Positions 14,033-20,956 of a stretch of DNA of 20,956 nucleotides are shown here, in pieces. The DNA is from JBBTQJ01 sp038065755 (GTDB taxonomy: Bacteria > Patescibacteriota > Minisyncoccia > Minisyncoccales > Staskawiczbacteraceae). The stretch's first letter is position 1. The number at the start of each line of letters is the position of its first letter. The stretch is taken from contig JBBTQJ010000037.1 in NCBI GenBank assembly GCA_038065755.1, positions 1 to 20,956 of the forward strand, in the 5' to 3' direction. Under the pieces are notes generated by a model. It was not told the DNA's origin. It did no database searches and saw only the letters and a list, made by a program, of their open reading frames with translations. The position numbers and the translations under genes were made by a program.

Positions 14033-17000
14033 ATGCGAGTAATTGATTTAGAGTCAATAAGAATAAAAATCGCTTCGCCAGAAGATATTTTGTCGTGGTC
14101 TCACGGCGAGGTTATAAAACCGGAAACCATAAATTACAGAACTCAAAAACCGGAAAAAGACGGGCTTTTTGACGAAAGAATTTTCGGCCCGGAAAAGGAT
14201 TATGAATGCGCCTGCGGAAAATATAAAAGAATCAGATATAAGGGTGTTGTTTGCGACAGATGCGGAGTAGAGGTGACAAAATCGCAGGTGAGAAGAGAAA
14301 GAATGGGTCACATTAAGCTGGCTGCTCCGGTTTCGCATATATGGTTTTTAAGAGGCGTGCCATCAAGAATGGGGCTGGTTTTAGACAAGTCTTCCCAGCA
14401 ATTAGAAAAGGTTATTTATTTTTCTTCTTATATTATTACCAAAATTGACGACCAGGCAAGAAGCGATGTTTTAGAGGCCATTGAACAAGAATATAAGTCA
14501 AAAGTTAAAAAAGAAAAAACAGAGGCGAAAAAGCAGGAATTGAAACAGGCCAGAGAAAAAGCAAAAGAAGAAGTGTTAGAAATAAAACCTTTAAGAATTC
14601 TATCTGAGGTTGTTTATCATACCCTTTCTTTAAAATACGGAGAAATGTTTGAAGCCGGAACAGGAGCTGAAACAGTAAGAGAAATTTTTTCTAAAGTTGA
14701 TTTAAAAAAAGCGGTTGAAGAATTATTAAAAGAAGCTAAAGACGCTCCTCCTGTTACAAAGAAAAAAGTTTTAAGAAGATTAAAACTTTTTCAAGGAATG
14801 TTAAGGGCTAACATAAGGCCGGAATGGATGCTTATGGATGTTTTACCGGTACTTCCCCCCGACTTAAGGCCAATGGTTCAGTTAGATGGCGGAAGATATG
14901 CCTCTTCAGATCTTAATGATTTATATAGAAGAGTAATTAATAGAAACAATCGTTTAAAGTATCTTTTGGAAATTTCGGCGCCTTCGGTAATTGTGAGAAA
15001 CGAGAAAAGAATGTTGCAGGAAGCAGTTGACGCCCTAATTGACAACGAAATGAGAAAAGGAGTTACGACCACAGCCACCACCGGAGGCAAACGGCTTTTG
15101 AAATCTTTAGCTGCTATGCTGGCCGGAAAGCAGGGAAGGTTTAGGCAGAATCTTTTGGGAAAACGCGTTGATTATTCAGGCCGTTCTGTTATTGCCGTGG
15201 GCCCTGAACTGCATTTTTCCCAGTGCGGTTTGCCAAAAATGCTGGCTCTTGAAATTTTTAAGCCCTTTGTGATTAAAAAGATATTAGATAAAGAGCTGGC
15301 CTATAATATTAGGGGAGCGGCCCGTTTAATTGAAGAAAAAGTCCCTGAAGTTTGGGCCATATTAGAAGAAATAGTAAAAGAAAAATTAGTGTTGTTGAAC
15401 AGGGCGCCAACCTTGCACCGGCTTGGCATTCAGGCGTTTCATCCTGTTTTAACCGAAGGAGAGACAATAAAGCTTCATCCTTTGGTTTGCGAGGCTTTTA
15501 ATGCAGACTTTGACGGAGACCAGATGGCGGTTTATCTGCCCCTTTCAGACGAAGCCCAAAAAGAAGCAAAAGAAATTATGCTTTCTTCTTTAAATCTTTT
15601 AAGGCCCGCAACAGGACTGCCCGTTATAGGACCTTTCCGCGACATTGCTTTGGGATGTTATTTTTTGACAAAATTAAAAGAATTGAAAGATGTAAAAATA
15701 TACTCTTCAGAATCAGAAGCTATTACTGCTCATGAATATGGATTTTTAGGACTCAACGATAAAATTAAAGCGCCAAATCCAAAACTGGAAAAACAAGAGC
15801 TGATTGAAACAAGCGTGGGCCGGCTTATTTTGAATTCCAGCCTTCCTTACAGCTATCCTTATTTGAATAAAGTAATAGATAATAAAGCCTTGAAGGTTTT
15901 AGTAAGAGATATTATTGAAAAATATCCCAACAAAGAGGCTGTGGCAATTTTAGATAAAATCAAAGCGCTTGGGTTTGAATATTGCACGTTGTCTGGAATA
16001 AGCTGGGGCATGGACGACTTGATTGTTCCGAAAGAAAAAGGAAAGCTTATATTTGAAGCAGAAAGAGAAGTGGAACAGATTGATAATCATTTTAAAAAAG
16101 GGCTTCTTTCTTCTGAAGAAAAAAGTTCTCAGAAAATTTTGGTCTGGCAGGGTGTAAAAACAAAAATAGAGGCGCTATTAAAAGATACTTTGCCGGAAGA
16201 CGGGACGGTTCTTTCTATCATTAATTCTGGCGCTAAGGGTTCTTGGGCCCAGCCTGTGCAAATGGCGGGAATGAAGGGGCTGGTAAATAATCCGGCCGGA
16301 GACATTATAGAACTGCCCATAAAATCATCTTTTGCAGAAGGATTTAATGTGCTGGAATATTTTATTTCAACTCACGGCGCAAGAAAAGGAACAGCCGACA
16401 CTGCTTTAAGAACTTCTTCTGCAGGATATTTAACAAGACGACTTGTTGACGTTGCCCATGATGTCATAGTTTCAAAAGAAGACTGCGGAGATAAAACAGG
16501 ATTTACCGCTTACAGAAAAGAAGCTGACGAAATAGAGCAAAATTTTGTATTTAAAATAGTGGGAAGGATTTGTTTAGAAGATGTAGCAAAAGATAAAAAA
16601 GTTATTGTTAAAAAAGGAGAAATGATCAGCTGGAAAATGGCAGACGAAATCAGCAAGGAAAAAATTGAAAGAGTTGTAGTCCGCTCTCCTTTCACCTGCA
16701 AAGACCCAAGGGGAATTTGCCAGAAATGTTATGGCTGGGATTTGGGTAGAAACGAGCCTGTAAAATTAGGAGAGGCAATAGGTGTTGTGGCAGCTCAAGC
16801 AATCGGCGAGCCCGGCACCCAGCTTACATTAAGAACCCACCATTTGGGAGGCATTGTGGGAGCGGGCGACATTACCCAGGGCTTGCCGAGAATTGAAGAA
16901 ATTTTCGAGGCAAGAGCCCCTAAGGGAGAGGCGATAATGTCTTTAACCGACGGCAAGGTTATAAAAATTGACGAAGAAAAAAGAATTATAAAAATAGAGC

Positions 17001-17581
17001 CCGTTAAAAAATCTTCTCAAAAAAAGCAAGCCATAGAATATAAAATACCCGGCAGGATTGCTATTTTAGTGAAACAAGGAGAAGAGGTTAAAGAAAACCA
17101 GGCTTTGTGTGAAGGAAACTTGGATTTAAAAAAATTATACAAATCAGCGGGCTTGGAAGAAACGCAAAAATATATTTTAAAAGAAGTCCAAAAAATTTAT
17201 TCTTCCCAGGGAGTTGATATCCACGACAAGCACATAGAAGTTATTATCCAAAAAATGTTTTCCAGGATAAGGATTAAAGAAGAGGGAGATTCAGACTGGA
17301 TAAAGGGAGAAATTATTGAAGGCCCGGTTTTTAACGAAGAAGCAGAGCGTCTTAAAAAAATAAAAAAAGAGTCGCCAATAGGCTCTCAGATACTTTTGGG
17401 AATTTCCGAAGTAGCCCTGAATTCAGAGTCCTTTTTATCGGCGGCCTCTTTTCAACAAACATCAAGGGTTTTAATCAAGGCTGCTCTAGAGGGCAAAGAA
17501 GACAAGCTGGTGGGCCTGAAAGAAAATGTAATAATTGGAAAGCTTATCCCCGTGGGCACCGGCTTCATCCCTAAGAAATAG
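14033..17581 (+). CDS. rpoC: DNA-directed RNA polymerase subunit beta'
   Basis: The 1182-aa catalytic beta' subunit. It has the N-terminal zinc ribbon (CACGKYKRIR, CDRCG), the clamp and lid regions (GRFRQNLLGKRVDYSGRS), RAPTLHRLGIQAF, and the active-site motif NADFDGDQMAVY with Mg-binding D492, D494 and D496. The bridge helix and trigger loop follow (STHGARKGTADTALRTSSAG, LTRRLVDVAHDV). The second zinc site is CGDK then CKDPRGICQKCYG. The C-terminal region includes AAQAIGEPGTQLTLRT and a late GTGFIP. No large insertion in the trigger loop is seen. The ATG at 14033 (MRVIDLESIRI) fits the family and has no Shine-Dalgarno. The gene has its own leader with nested hairpins, as expected when rpoC is uncoupled from rpoB, and ends in a strong terminator. 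Confidence 0.98.
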   Translation: MRVIDLESIRIKIASPEDILSWSHGEVIKPETINYRTQKPEKDGLFDERIFGPEKDYECACGKYKRIRYKGVVCDRCGVEVTKSQVRRERMGHIKLAAPVSHIWFLRGVPSRMGLVLDKSSQQLEKVIYFSSYIITKIDDQARSDVLEAIEQEYKSKVKKEKTEAKKQELKQAREKAKEEVLEIKPLRILSEVVYHTLSLKYGEMFEAGTGAETVREIFSKVDLKKAVEELLKEAKDAPPVTKKKVLRRLKLFQGMLRANIRPEWMLMDVLPVLPPDLRPMVQLDGGRYASSDLNDLYRRVINRNNRLKYLLEISAPSVIVRNEKRMLQEAVDALIDNEMRKGVTTTATTGGKRLLKSLAAMLAGKQGRFRQNLLGKRVDYSGRSVIAVGPELHFSQCGLPKMLALEIFKPFVIKKILDKELAYNIRGAARLIEEKVPEVWAILEEIVKEKLVLLNRAPTLHRLGIQAFHPVLTEGETIKLHPLVCEAFNADFDGDQMAVYLPLSDEAQKEAKEIMLSSLNLLRPATGLPVIGPFRDIALGCYFLTKLKELKDVKIYSSESEAITAHEYGFLGLNDKIKAPNPKLEKQELIETSVGRLILNSSLPYSYPYLNKVIDNKALKVLVRDIIEKYPNKEAVAILDKIKALGFEYCTLSGISWGMDDLIVPKEKGKLIFEAEREVEQIDNHFKKGLLSSEEKSSQKILVWQGVKTKIEALLKDTLPEDGTVLSIINSGAKGSWAQPVQMAGMKGLVNNPAGDIIELPIKSSFAEGFNVLEYFISTHGARKGTADTALRTSSAGYLTRRLVDVAHDVIVSKEDCGDKTGFTAYRKEADEIEQNFVFKIVGRICLEDVAKDKKVIVKKGEMISWKMADEISKEKIERVVVRSPFTCKDPRGICQKCYGWDLGRNEPVKLGEAIGVVAAQAIGEPGTQLTLRTHHLGGIVGAGDITQGLPRIEEIFEARAPKGEAIMSLTDGKVIKIDEEKRIIKIEPVKKSSQKKQAIEYKIPGRIAILVKQGEEVKENQALCEGNLDLKKLYKSAGLEETQKYILKEVQKIYSSQGVDIHDKHIEVIIQKMFSRIRIKEEGDSDWIKGEIIEGPVFNEEAERLKKIKKESPIGSQILLGISEVALNSESFLSAASFQQTSRVLIKAALEGKEDKLVGLKENVIIGKLIPVGTGFIPKK

Positions 17582-17600
17582 AAGAAAATGTCAAATTTTA

Positions 17601-17636
17601 AAAACGCCCCGATGTCCGACATCGGGGCGTTTTTTT
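17601..17636 (+). terminator. Strong intrinsic terminator of rpoC, built from a REP-like palindrome
   Basis: AAAA, a 12-bp arm CGCCCCGATGTC, one C, the complementary arm GACATCGGGGCG, then seven T. The A-run on the left makes it usable in both directions. The 25-bp palindrome is the same as one inside the downstream transposase gene. Confidence 0.9.
17605..17629. repeat. REP-like palindrome, copy 1 (rpoC terminator)
   Basis: 25-bp palindrome with arms CGCCCCGATGTC and GACATCGGGGCG around a single C. It is identical to 17879-17903, and shares a GTC-N-GAC centre with the two 17-bp units in ligA (2698-2739). Confidence 0.9.
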
Positions 17637-17649
17637 AGTAAAACTTTTA

Positions 17650-17667
17650 ACCAAAATTTGGTATAAT
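17650..17667 (+). promoter_or_regulatory. Putative transposase promoter with overlapping inverted repeat
   Basis: TATAAT at 17662-17667, ten bases before the ATG, so the mRNA would have a very short leader or none. ACCAAA-A-TTTGGT (17650-17662) abuts the -10 and could be an operator. No convincing -35 is seen. Confidence 0.4.
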
Positions 17668-17676
17668 AAAATTACT

Positions 17677-18420
17677 ATGAAATATCAGCATCCACAATTA
17701 GTTAATGAAGAAGTTTATCATGTTGTAAGCCGAACAGTCGGGGATACGGTTATTTTTGATGATGAAAATAATTTTTATCGTGGAATTTTTTCTATATATG
17801 AATTTAATAATGCAAACCCTGTTTCAATAAGAGATCGCAGAGAACAGCGTAAAAAAGAAAAACTTTTTCAGCAAGAATCGCCCCGATGTCCGACATCGGG
17901 GCGACTGAATGAATTGTTTGGTTTAGACAAACGGAATAAGCTTGTTGAAGTTTGGGCATTTTCGTTTATGCCGAATCATTTACACTTAATACTAAAGCAA
18001 TTAAAAGATAATGGAATAACTGAATTTATGAAAAAAGTTAATGGTGGTTATGCAAATTATTTTAATAAAAAATATGATCGCAAAGGACATCTTTTTAATA
18101 AATTTAAAGCAATTCATATTAAAGACGATGATCAATTAAGAAACACTTTTGCATATGTGCACGCTAATTTAATATCTTTAATTGAACCGGGCTGGAAAGA
18201 AAAGGGAATTAAAAATACAAAAAAAGTAATTAAATTTTTAGAAGATAATAAACGGCATAGCTACCCCGATTATCTCGGCAAAAAGAATTTTCCCTCTGTC
18301 ACGGAAAGAAATTTTCTTTTAGATTTAATTGGCGGAGCAAAGGGTTGCAAAGAAGTGGTGGATAATTGGATAAAATACAAAGAAGAAATAAAAAATTCCA
18401 GCGACATTGTTTTAGAATAA
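17677..18420 (+). CDS. REP-associated tyrosine transposase (RAYT, Y1_Tnp/IS200-like HUH family)
   Basis: A 247-aa single-strand DNA transposase of the Y1 HUH class. The HUH pair is H101-L-H103 in FMPNHLHLIL. The catalytic tyrosine is Y125 or Y128 in GGYANYFNKKY, followed by the family-typical GHLFNKFKA segment. The N-terminus (YHVVSRTV) also fits. RAYTs cleave hairpins formed by REP sequences and are thought to spread them. Here a 25-bp palindrome lies 48 bp upstream (rpoC terminator) and an identical copy is embedded in frame at residues 68-77 (ESPRCPTSGRL), in the loop between an N-terminal strand and the HUH motif. That placement plausibly leaves the enzyme active. Several arginines use CGN codons, unlike rpoB/rpoC, consistent with transfer. 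Terminal repeats of a full insertion sequence are not evident. Confidence 0.9.
   Translation: MKYQHPQLVNEEVYHVVSRTVGDTVIFDDENNFYRGIFSIYEFNNANPVSIRDRREQRKKEKLFQQESPRCPTSGRLNELFGLDKRNKLVEVWAFSFMPNHLHLILKQLKDNGITEFMKKVNGGYANYFNKKYDRKGHLFNKFKAIHIKDDDQLRNTFAYVHANLISLIEPGWKEKGIKNTKKVIKFLEDNKRHSYPDYLGKKNFPSVTERNFLLDLIGGAKGCKEVVDNWIKYKEEIKNSSDIVLE
17879..17903. repeat. REP-like palindrome, copy 2, inside the transposase gene
   Basis: Identical over 25 bp to 17605-17629. The palindrome extends one pair further here (T/A, 17878-17904), making 27 bp or nine codons, so the frame is kept. It is GC-rich within an AT-rich gene. Confidence 0.9.
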
Positions 18421-18500
18421 AAAACCAGGTCCGACACAGCTTAATTTTAGAGCAAAAAAGAATTGGTCAGACGCGATCCTTTTTTATTGGTTTTTTGTAC
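18421..18500 (+). other. Transposase 3' flank with two GTC-N-GAC sites and an imperfect hairpin
   Basis: AAAACCA right after the stop pairs with TGGTTTT near 18487-18494. In between are GTCCGAC (18429-18435) and GTCAGAC (18466-18472), the same centre motif as the palindromes, and an imperfect A-run/T-run hairpin (about 18453-18486) that may terminate the transposase mRNA. Confidence 0.4.
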
Positions 18501-18528
18501 TTGCGCGCAAGGAAAGAAATGATACAAT
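18501..18528 (+). promoter_or_regulatory. Probable ftsK promoter
   Basis: TTGCGC (18501-18506), a 16-bp spacer, TACAAT (18523-18528); the ftsK ATG is at 18569. The match to sigma70 consensus is moderate. Confidence 0.5.
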
Positions 18529-18568
18529 AAAATAATAAATTTAAGTTTGAAATTAAAAATTAGTCATA

Positions 18569-19738
18569 ATGGCTAAGGAAAAAAATAACGGAAAAAATAA
18601 AAATGGAAACGGGAAAAACGGGAAAGGGAACACAAGGGCAAAAGTGAAAGATTCGCTTTTGACTTCCAGGACAAAAAGATGGATAAAAGCCATTTTAATG
18701 TTTTTGGTTGCCATAGTTGTGGGGCTTTCTTTTTTTAATAAAGCAGGAACAATAGGCAGGGTTTTTATGAGCGTTTCAAAATTTTTAATGGGAAACACCA
18801 TTTTTTCTATTCCTTTGTTTTTATTTTTGGGAGGATTGATATTTTTAAAATCAAAGAAAAGAAACAGAGCCATGGCTATGTTTCTGGCAATTATTATTTC
18901 TATTGTTGGAATTTCAGGAATTTTGGCTTCTCGGGATTTAACCGAAATGCAAGGAGGATGGATTGGGTTTTTAATGTCTAAATTATTTGTGGGGCTTTTT
19001 GGAATTTTGGTGGCTAATATCATATTTGCGGCAACTATGCTTATAGGGTTGTTTATTTTTCTGCAATTTATTTGGTCGGATATTCCAAAAGAAAAGAAAG
19101 AAGAAGAAAAAAAGCCTTTGTTTGTTTTTAATAAGCAAGGCGCGGAAGGTTTAAAGGTGAAAAGAGAAGAAGTCCAGCAGGAAAAAGCAAAAACAGCCTC
19201 TTCCAGAATATTTTTGTTTAAAAAAGGAAAAGATGAAAAAGAAGAAAAAGACCTTCAGCTTGCAAGAAAAGATAAAAAATCAGAAATTTTATCAAAAAGC
19301 AATTATATTCTTCCTCCGCTGGAATTGCTTTCAAAAAATGAGTCAGCCCCCACCTCGGGAAACATTAAAGAAAATTCTATGCTTATTAAAAGCACTTTGG
19401 AAAATTTCGGCATACCGGTTGAAATGGCGGAAATAAATATAGGGCCCACTGTTACTCAATATGCCTTTAAACCCGCAGAGGGCGTAAAGCTGTCAAAAAT
19501 TACAACGTTGTCTAATAATTTGGCATTGGCTTTGGCGGCTCATCCTATCAGAATTGAAGCTCCTATTCCGGGCAAATCTTTGGTTGGCATTGAAGTGCCA
19601 AACAAAGTAAGGGCAACAATAATGTTAAGGAACCTGATAAGCCATCCTAATTATCAATCAGCCACTACCCCCTTAGTTATTTCTTTGGGAAAAAATGTTT
19701 CAGGGAGCGCCGGTTCTGTATCATGGCGATCTTCAGCC
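18569..19738 (+). CDS. ftsK: DNA translocase FtsK, N-terminal part (interrupted by assembly gap)
   Basis: First 390 codons of an FtsK/SpoIIIE translocase, which anchors at the division septum and pumps chromosomal DNA. After a Lys/Asn/Gly-rich start (residues 1-35) come about four membrane segments between residues 38 and 167, then a charged linker (EKKEEEKKP) and the alpha/beta part of the motor (NFGIPVEMAEINIGPTVTQY, PIRIEAPIPGKSLVGIEVPN). The recognisable reading reaches about SLGKNVSG near 19700; the last ~35 bp before the N run (translated SAGSVSWRSSA) do not look like FtsK. Another frame over the same bases gives GAPVLYHGDL, closer to what is expected, so a one-base error or a variant junction just before the gap is likely. 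It continues at 19749. Confidence 0.9.
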
Positions 19739-19748
19739 NNNNNNNNNN
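19739..19748. other. Assembly gap (10 N) inside ftsK
   Basis: Ten N. The frame before the gap and the frame after it differ by the nominal gap length, so 10 is a placeholder. Alignment to the family suggests little or no real sequence is missing, because the motor resumes just before Walker A. Confidence 0.98.
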
Positions 19749-20840
19749 GTTTATGCCGACCTGACAGAAATGCCGCATTTATTGGTAGCTGGTTCAACCG
19801 GAGCCGGGAAAACCATATTTTTAAACACTTTAATTTTAAGTTTATTATATAGATGCGCGCCGGAAAATTTAAGGTTGATTATGGTTGACCCAAAGAGAGT
19901 AGAGTTTCAAAATTATAACGATATTCCGCACCTTTTGTGTCCTGTAATTTATGACGCTGTAAAAACAATAAACGCCCTGCAATGGCTTACCAGAGAAATG
20001 GAAAGGCGTTTTGAAATATTTTCAGAGGCTTCTACCAGAAATATCGGAACCTATAATCAAAACAAATCTGTTGTGGCTTCAGGGATACAGCTTCCTTATA
20101 TTGTTTTTATTGTTGATGAATTGGCAGATTTAATGGCGGCCAAAGGCAGAGAAATAGAAGCCGGCGTAGTAAGACTGGCTCAAATGGCAAGGGCAACCGG
20201 CATACACTTGGTATTGGCCACACAAAGGCCCTCTGTAGAAGTAATCACGGGACTTATTAAGGCTAATATCACTTCAAGGGTTACCTTTCAGGTTGCCTCG
20301 CAAGTTGATTCAAGAACAATTTTAGACGTGGCCGGAGCAGAAAAATTATTGGGGGCGGGAGATATGTTGTTTGTTTCTTCTAGGTCTTCAAAAATAAGAA
20401 GAATTCAAAGCCCTTATATTTCAGAAAAAGAAGTAAGCAAGGTTGCTGAATTTATCGTAGAACAAGGCAAAAAAATAACAGAATCGCAATCGGTTATTAC
20501 CCAAAGCTTAAAAGAAAGCTTAGAGCAGTCGGAAGAAAAAGGAGGAGAAATATTTTTTGGCGATAACGACCCTTTGTTTGAAGAAGTAAAACGCATTGTT
20601 TCAGAAACAAAAAAAGCATCTGCTTCTTTTTTACAAAGGCGTTTAAGAATTGGATATTCAAGAGCCGCCAGGCTTATTGATATGTTAGAAGAAAAGGGAA
20701 TTGTTGGGCCGGCTGAAGGAGCCAAGCCAAGAGAAGTTTTTGCAGAAAAGGCAGATATGCGGTTTGAGTCTGTTGAAGAGCTGGGCGGGTTTGATGAGTC
20801 CGAAGAACAAACAAAAGACAGCGAATGGCAAAAAGTGTAA
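19749..20840 (+). CDS. ftsK: DNA translocase FtsK, C-terminal motor and gamma domain
   Basis: Continuation of the same gene after the gap. It begins VYADLTEMPHLLVAGSTGAG, so Walker A (GSTGAGKT) is complete, followed by IMVDPKRVEFQNY, Walker B (IVFIVDELADLM), and the ATQRPSVEVITGLIKANIT segment of the RecA-like beta domain. The C-terminal winged-helix gamma domain (about LFEEVKRIVSETKKASASFL to GIVGPAEGAKPREV) normally recognises KOPS-type DNA sequences and directs translocation. A short acidic tail ends the protein at TAA. Joined to 18569-19738 the protein would be about 750 aa, normal for a short-linker FtsK. It should be treated as one gene. Confidence 0.95.
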   Translation, partial: VYADLTEMPHLLVAGSTGAGKTIFLNTLILSLLYRCAPENLRLIMVDPKRVEFQNYNDIPHLLCPVIYDAVKTINALQWLTREMERRFEIFSEASTRNIGTYNQNKSVVASGIQLPYIVFIVDELADLMAAKGREIEAGVVRLAQMARATGIHLVLATQRPSVEVITGLIKANITSRVTFQVASQVDSRTILDVAGAEKLLGAGDMLFVSSRSSKIRRIQSPYISEKEVSKVAEFIVEQGKKITESQSVITQSLKESLEQSEEKGGEIFFGDNDPLFEEVKRIVSETKKASASFLQRRLRIGYSRAARLIDMLEEKGIVGPAEGAKPREVFAEKADMRFESVEELGGFDESEEQTKDSEWQKV

Positions 20841-20866
20841 TAAAATAAATATAAGAATAAAAATTC

Positions 20867-20930
20867 ATCGGGTTAAATAATTTTTGATAAAATCAAAAAT
20901 TAAAATCCGAAGGATTTTATTTAACCCGAT
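20867..20930. repeat. Three-arm inverted repeat after ftsK
   Basis: Outer arms ATCGGGTTAAATA (20867-20879) and TATTTAACCCGAT (20918-20930) form a 13-bp stem. Inside are two perfect hairpins: TTTTTGAT-AAA-ATCAAAAA (20881-20899) and TAAAATCC-GAA-GGATTTTA (20901-20919, sharing two bases with the outer stem). The fold is a three-way junction. It lacks a terminal T-run, so it is not a classical terminator; a mobile repeat or mRNA 3' structure is possible. Confidence 0.75.
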
Positions 20931-20932
20931 AA

Positions 20933-20956
20933 ATGGTAAAAGTAAAAAAAGAAGAA
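20933..20956 (+). CDS. Possible start of the next gene (partial)
   Basis: ATG 20933 begins MVKVKKEE and stays open to the window edge. Only eight codons are visible and there is no Shine-Dalgarno, so no function can be given. Confidence 0.3.

Noticed and set aside
2698..18472. CRISPR array
   Set aside because: Palindromes are isolated copies without regularly spaced repeats or spacers, and no cas genes are present.
18553..19023. Minus-strand open frame opposite ftsK
   Set aside because: Complement of the FtsK membrane region, low complexity and no recognisable domain.
19233..19436. Small + frame inside ftsK
   Set aside because: Overlaps the FtsK linker and motor in another frame; Lys-rich composition comes from A-runs.

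Overview
This window is AT-rich bacterial chromosomal DNA, most probably from the Candidate Phyla Radiation (Patescibacteria, Parcubacteria-like). I infer this from compact RpoB (1085 aa) and RpoC (1182 aa), strong AGA/AGG arginine usage in core genes, start codons almost without Shine-Dalgarno sequences, pilin-like genes with LamG/DUF2341 cargo, and short GC-rich palindromes scattered through an AT-rich genome beside a REP-associated (RAYT/Y1) transposase. No taxonomic search was possible. Genes are on the + strand except a tRNA-like gene and its presumed regulatory RNA. The window has a 10-N scaffold gap inside ftsK.

Layout. 1-2172: end of a type IV pilus/pseudopilin cluster, with a pilin-like gene lacking its N-terminal helix, then a PilX-like anchor fused to DUF2341 and LamG domains. 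2192-4261: ligA (NAD+-dependent DNA ligase), which carries two palindromic repeats in frame. 4442-5533: rodA, a cell-wall SEDS glycosyltransferase. 5599-7575: a probably acquired N6-adenine methyltransferase with a C-terminal target-recognition domain and no nuclease. 7596-7885: promoter and structured leader of rpoB, including an intrinsic terminator (attenuator candidate). 7886-11143: rpoB. 11144-11449: a tRNA-like gene on the minus strand plus an inverted, rearranged partial copy of it with its own minus-strand promoter and terminator. 11450-13908: two translationally coupled genes for exported proteins built from Cys-rich repeats. 14033-17581: rpoC, ended by a palindrome that acts as its terminator. 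17677-18420: RAYT transposase containing the same palindrome inside its own coding region. 18569-20840: ftsK, split by the gap. 20867-20930: a three-arm inverted repeat, then the possible start of another gene.

How the parts relate. Most of the window is housekeeping: transcription (rpoB, rpoC), DNA ligation (ligA), wall elongation (rodA) and chromosome segregation (ftsK). The accessory layer is the interesting part. The usual rpoB-rpoC pair is opened by about 2.9 kb holding a secreted Cys-repeat pair and a tRNA/antisense-like locus. A RAYT and its presumed cognate palindromes (centre GTC-N-GAC) have seeded ligA, the rpoC terminator and the transposase gene itself, each time with the reading frame kept. 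The strongest candidates for undescribed biology are the Cys-repeat pair, the antisense-like tRNA copy, and the RAYT with coding-compatible palindromes.
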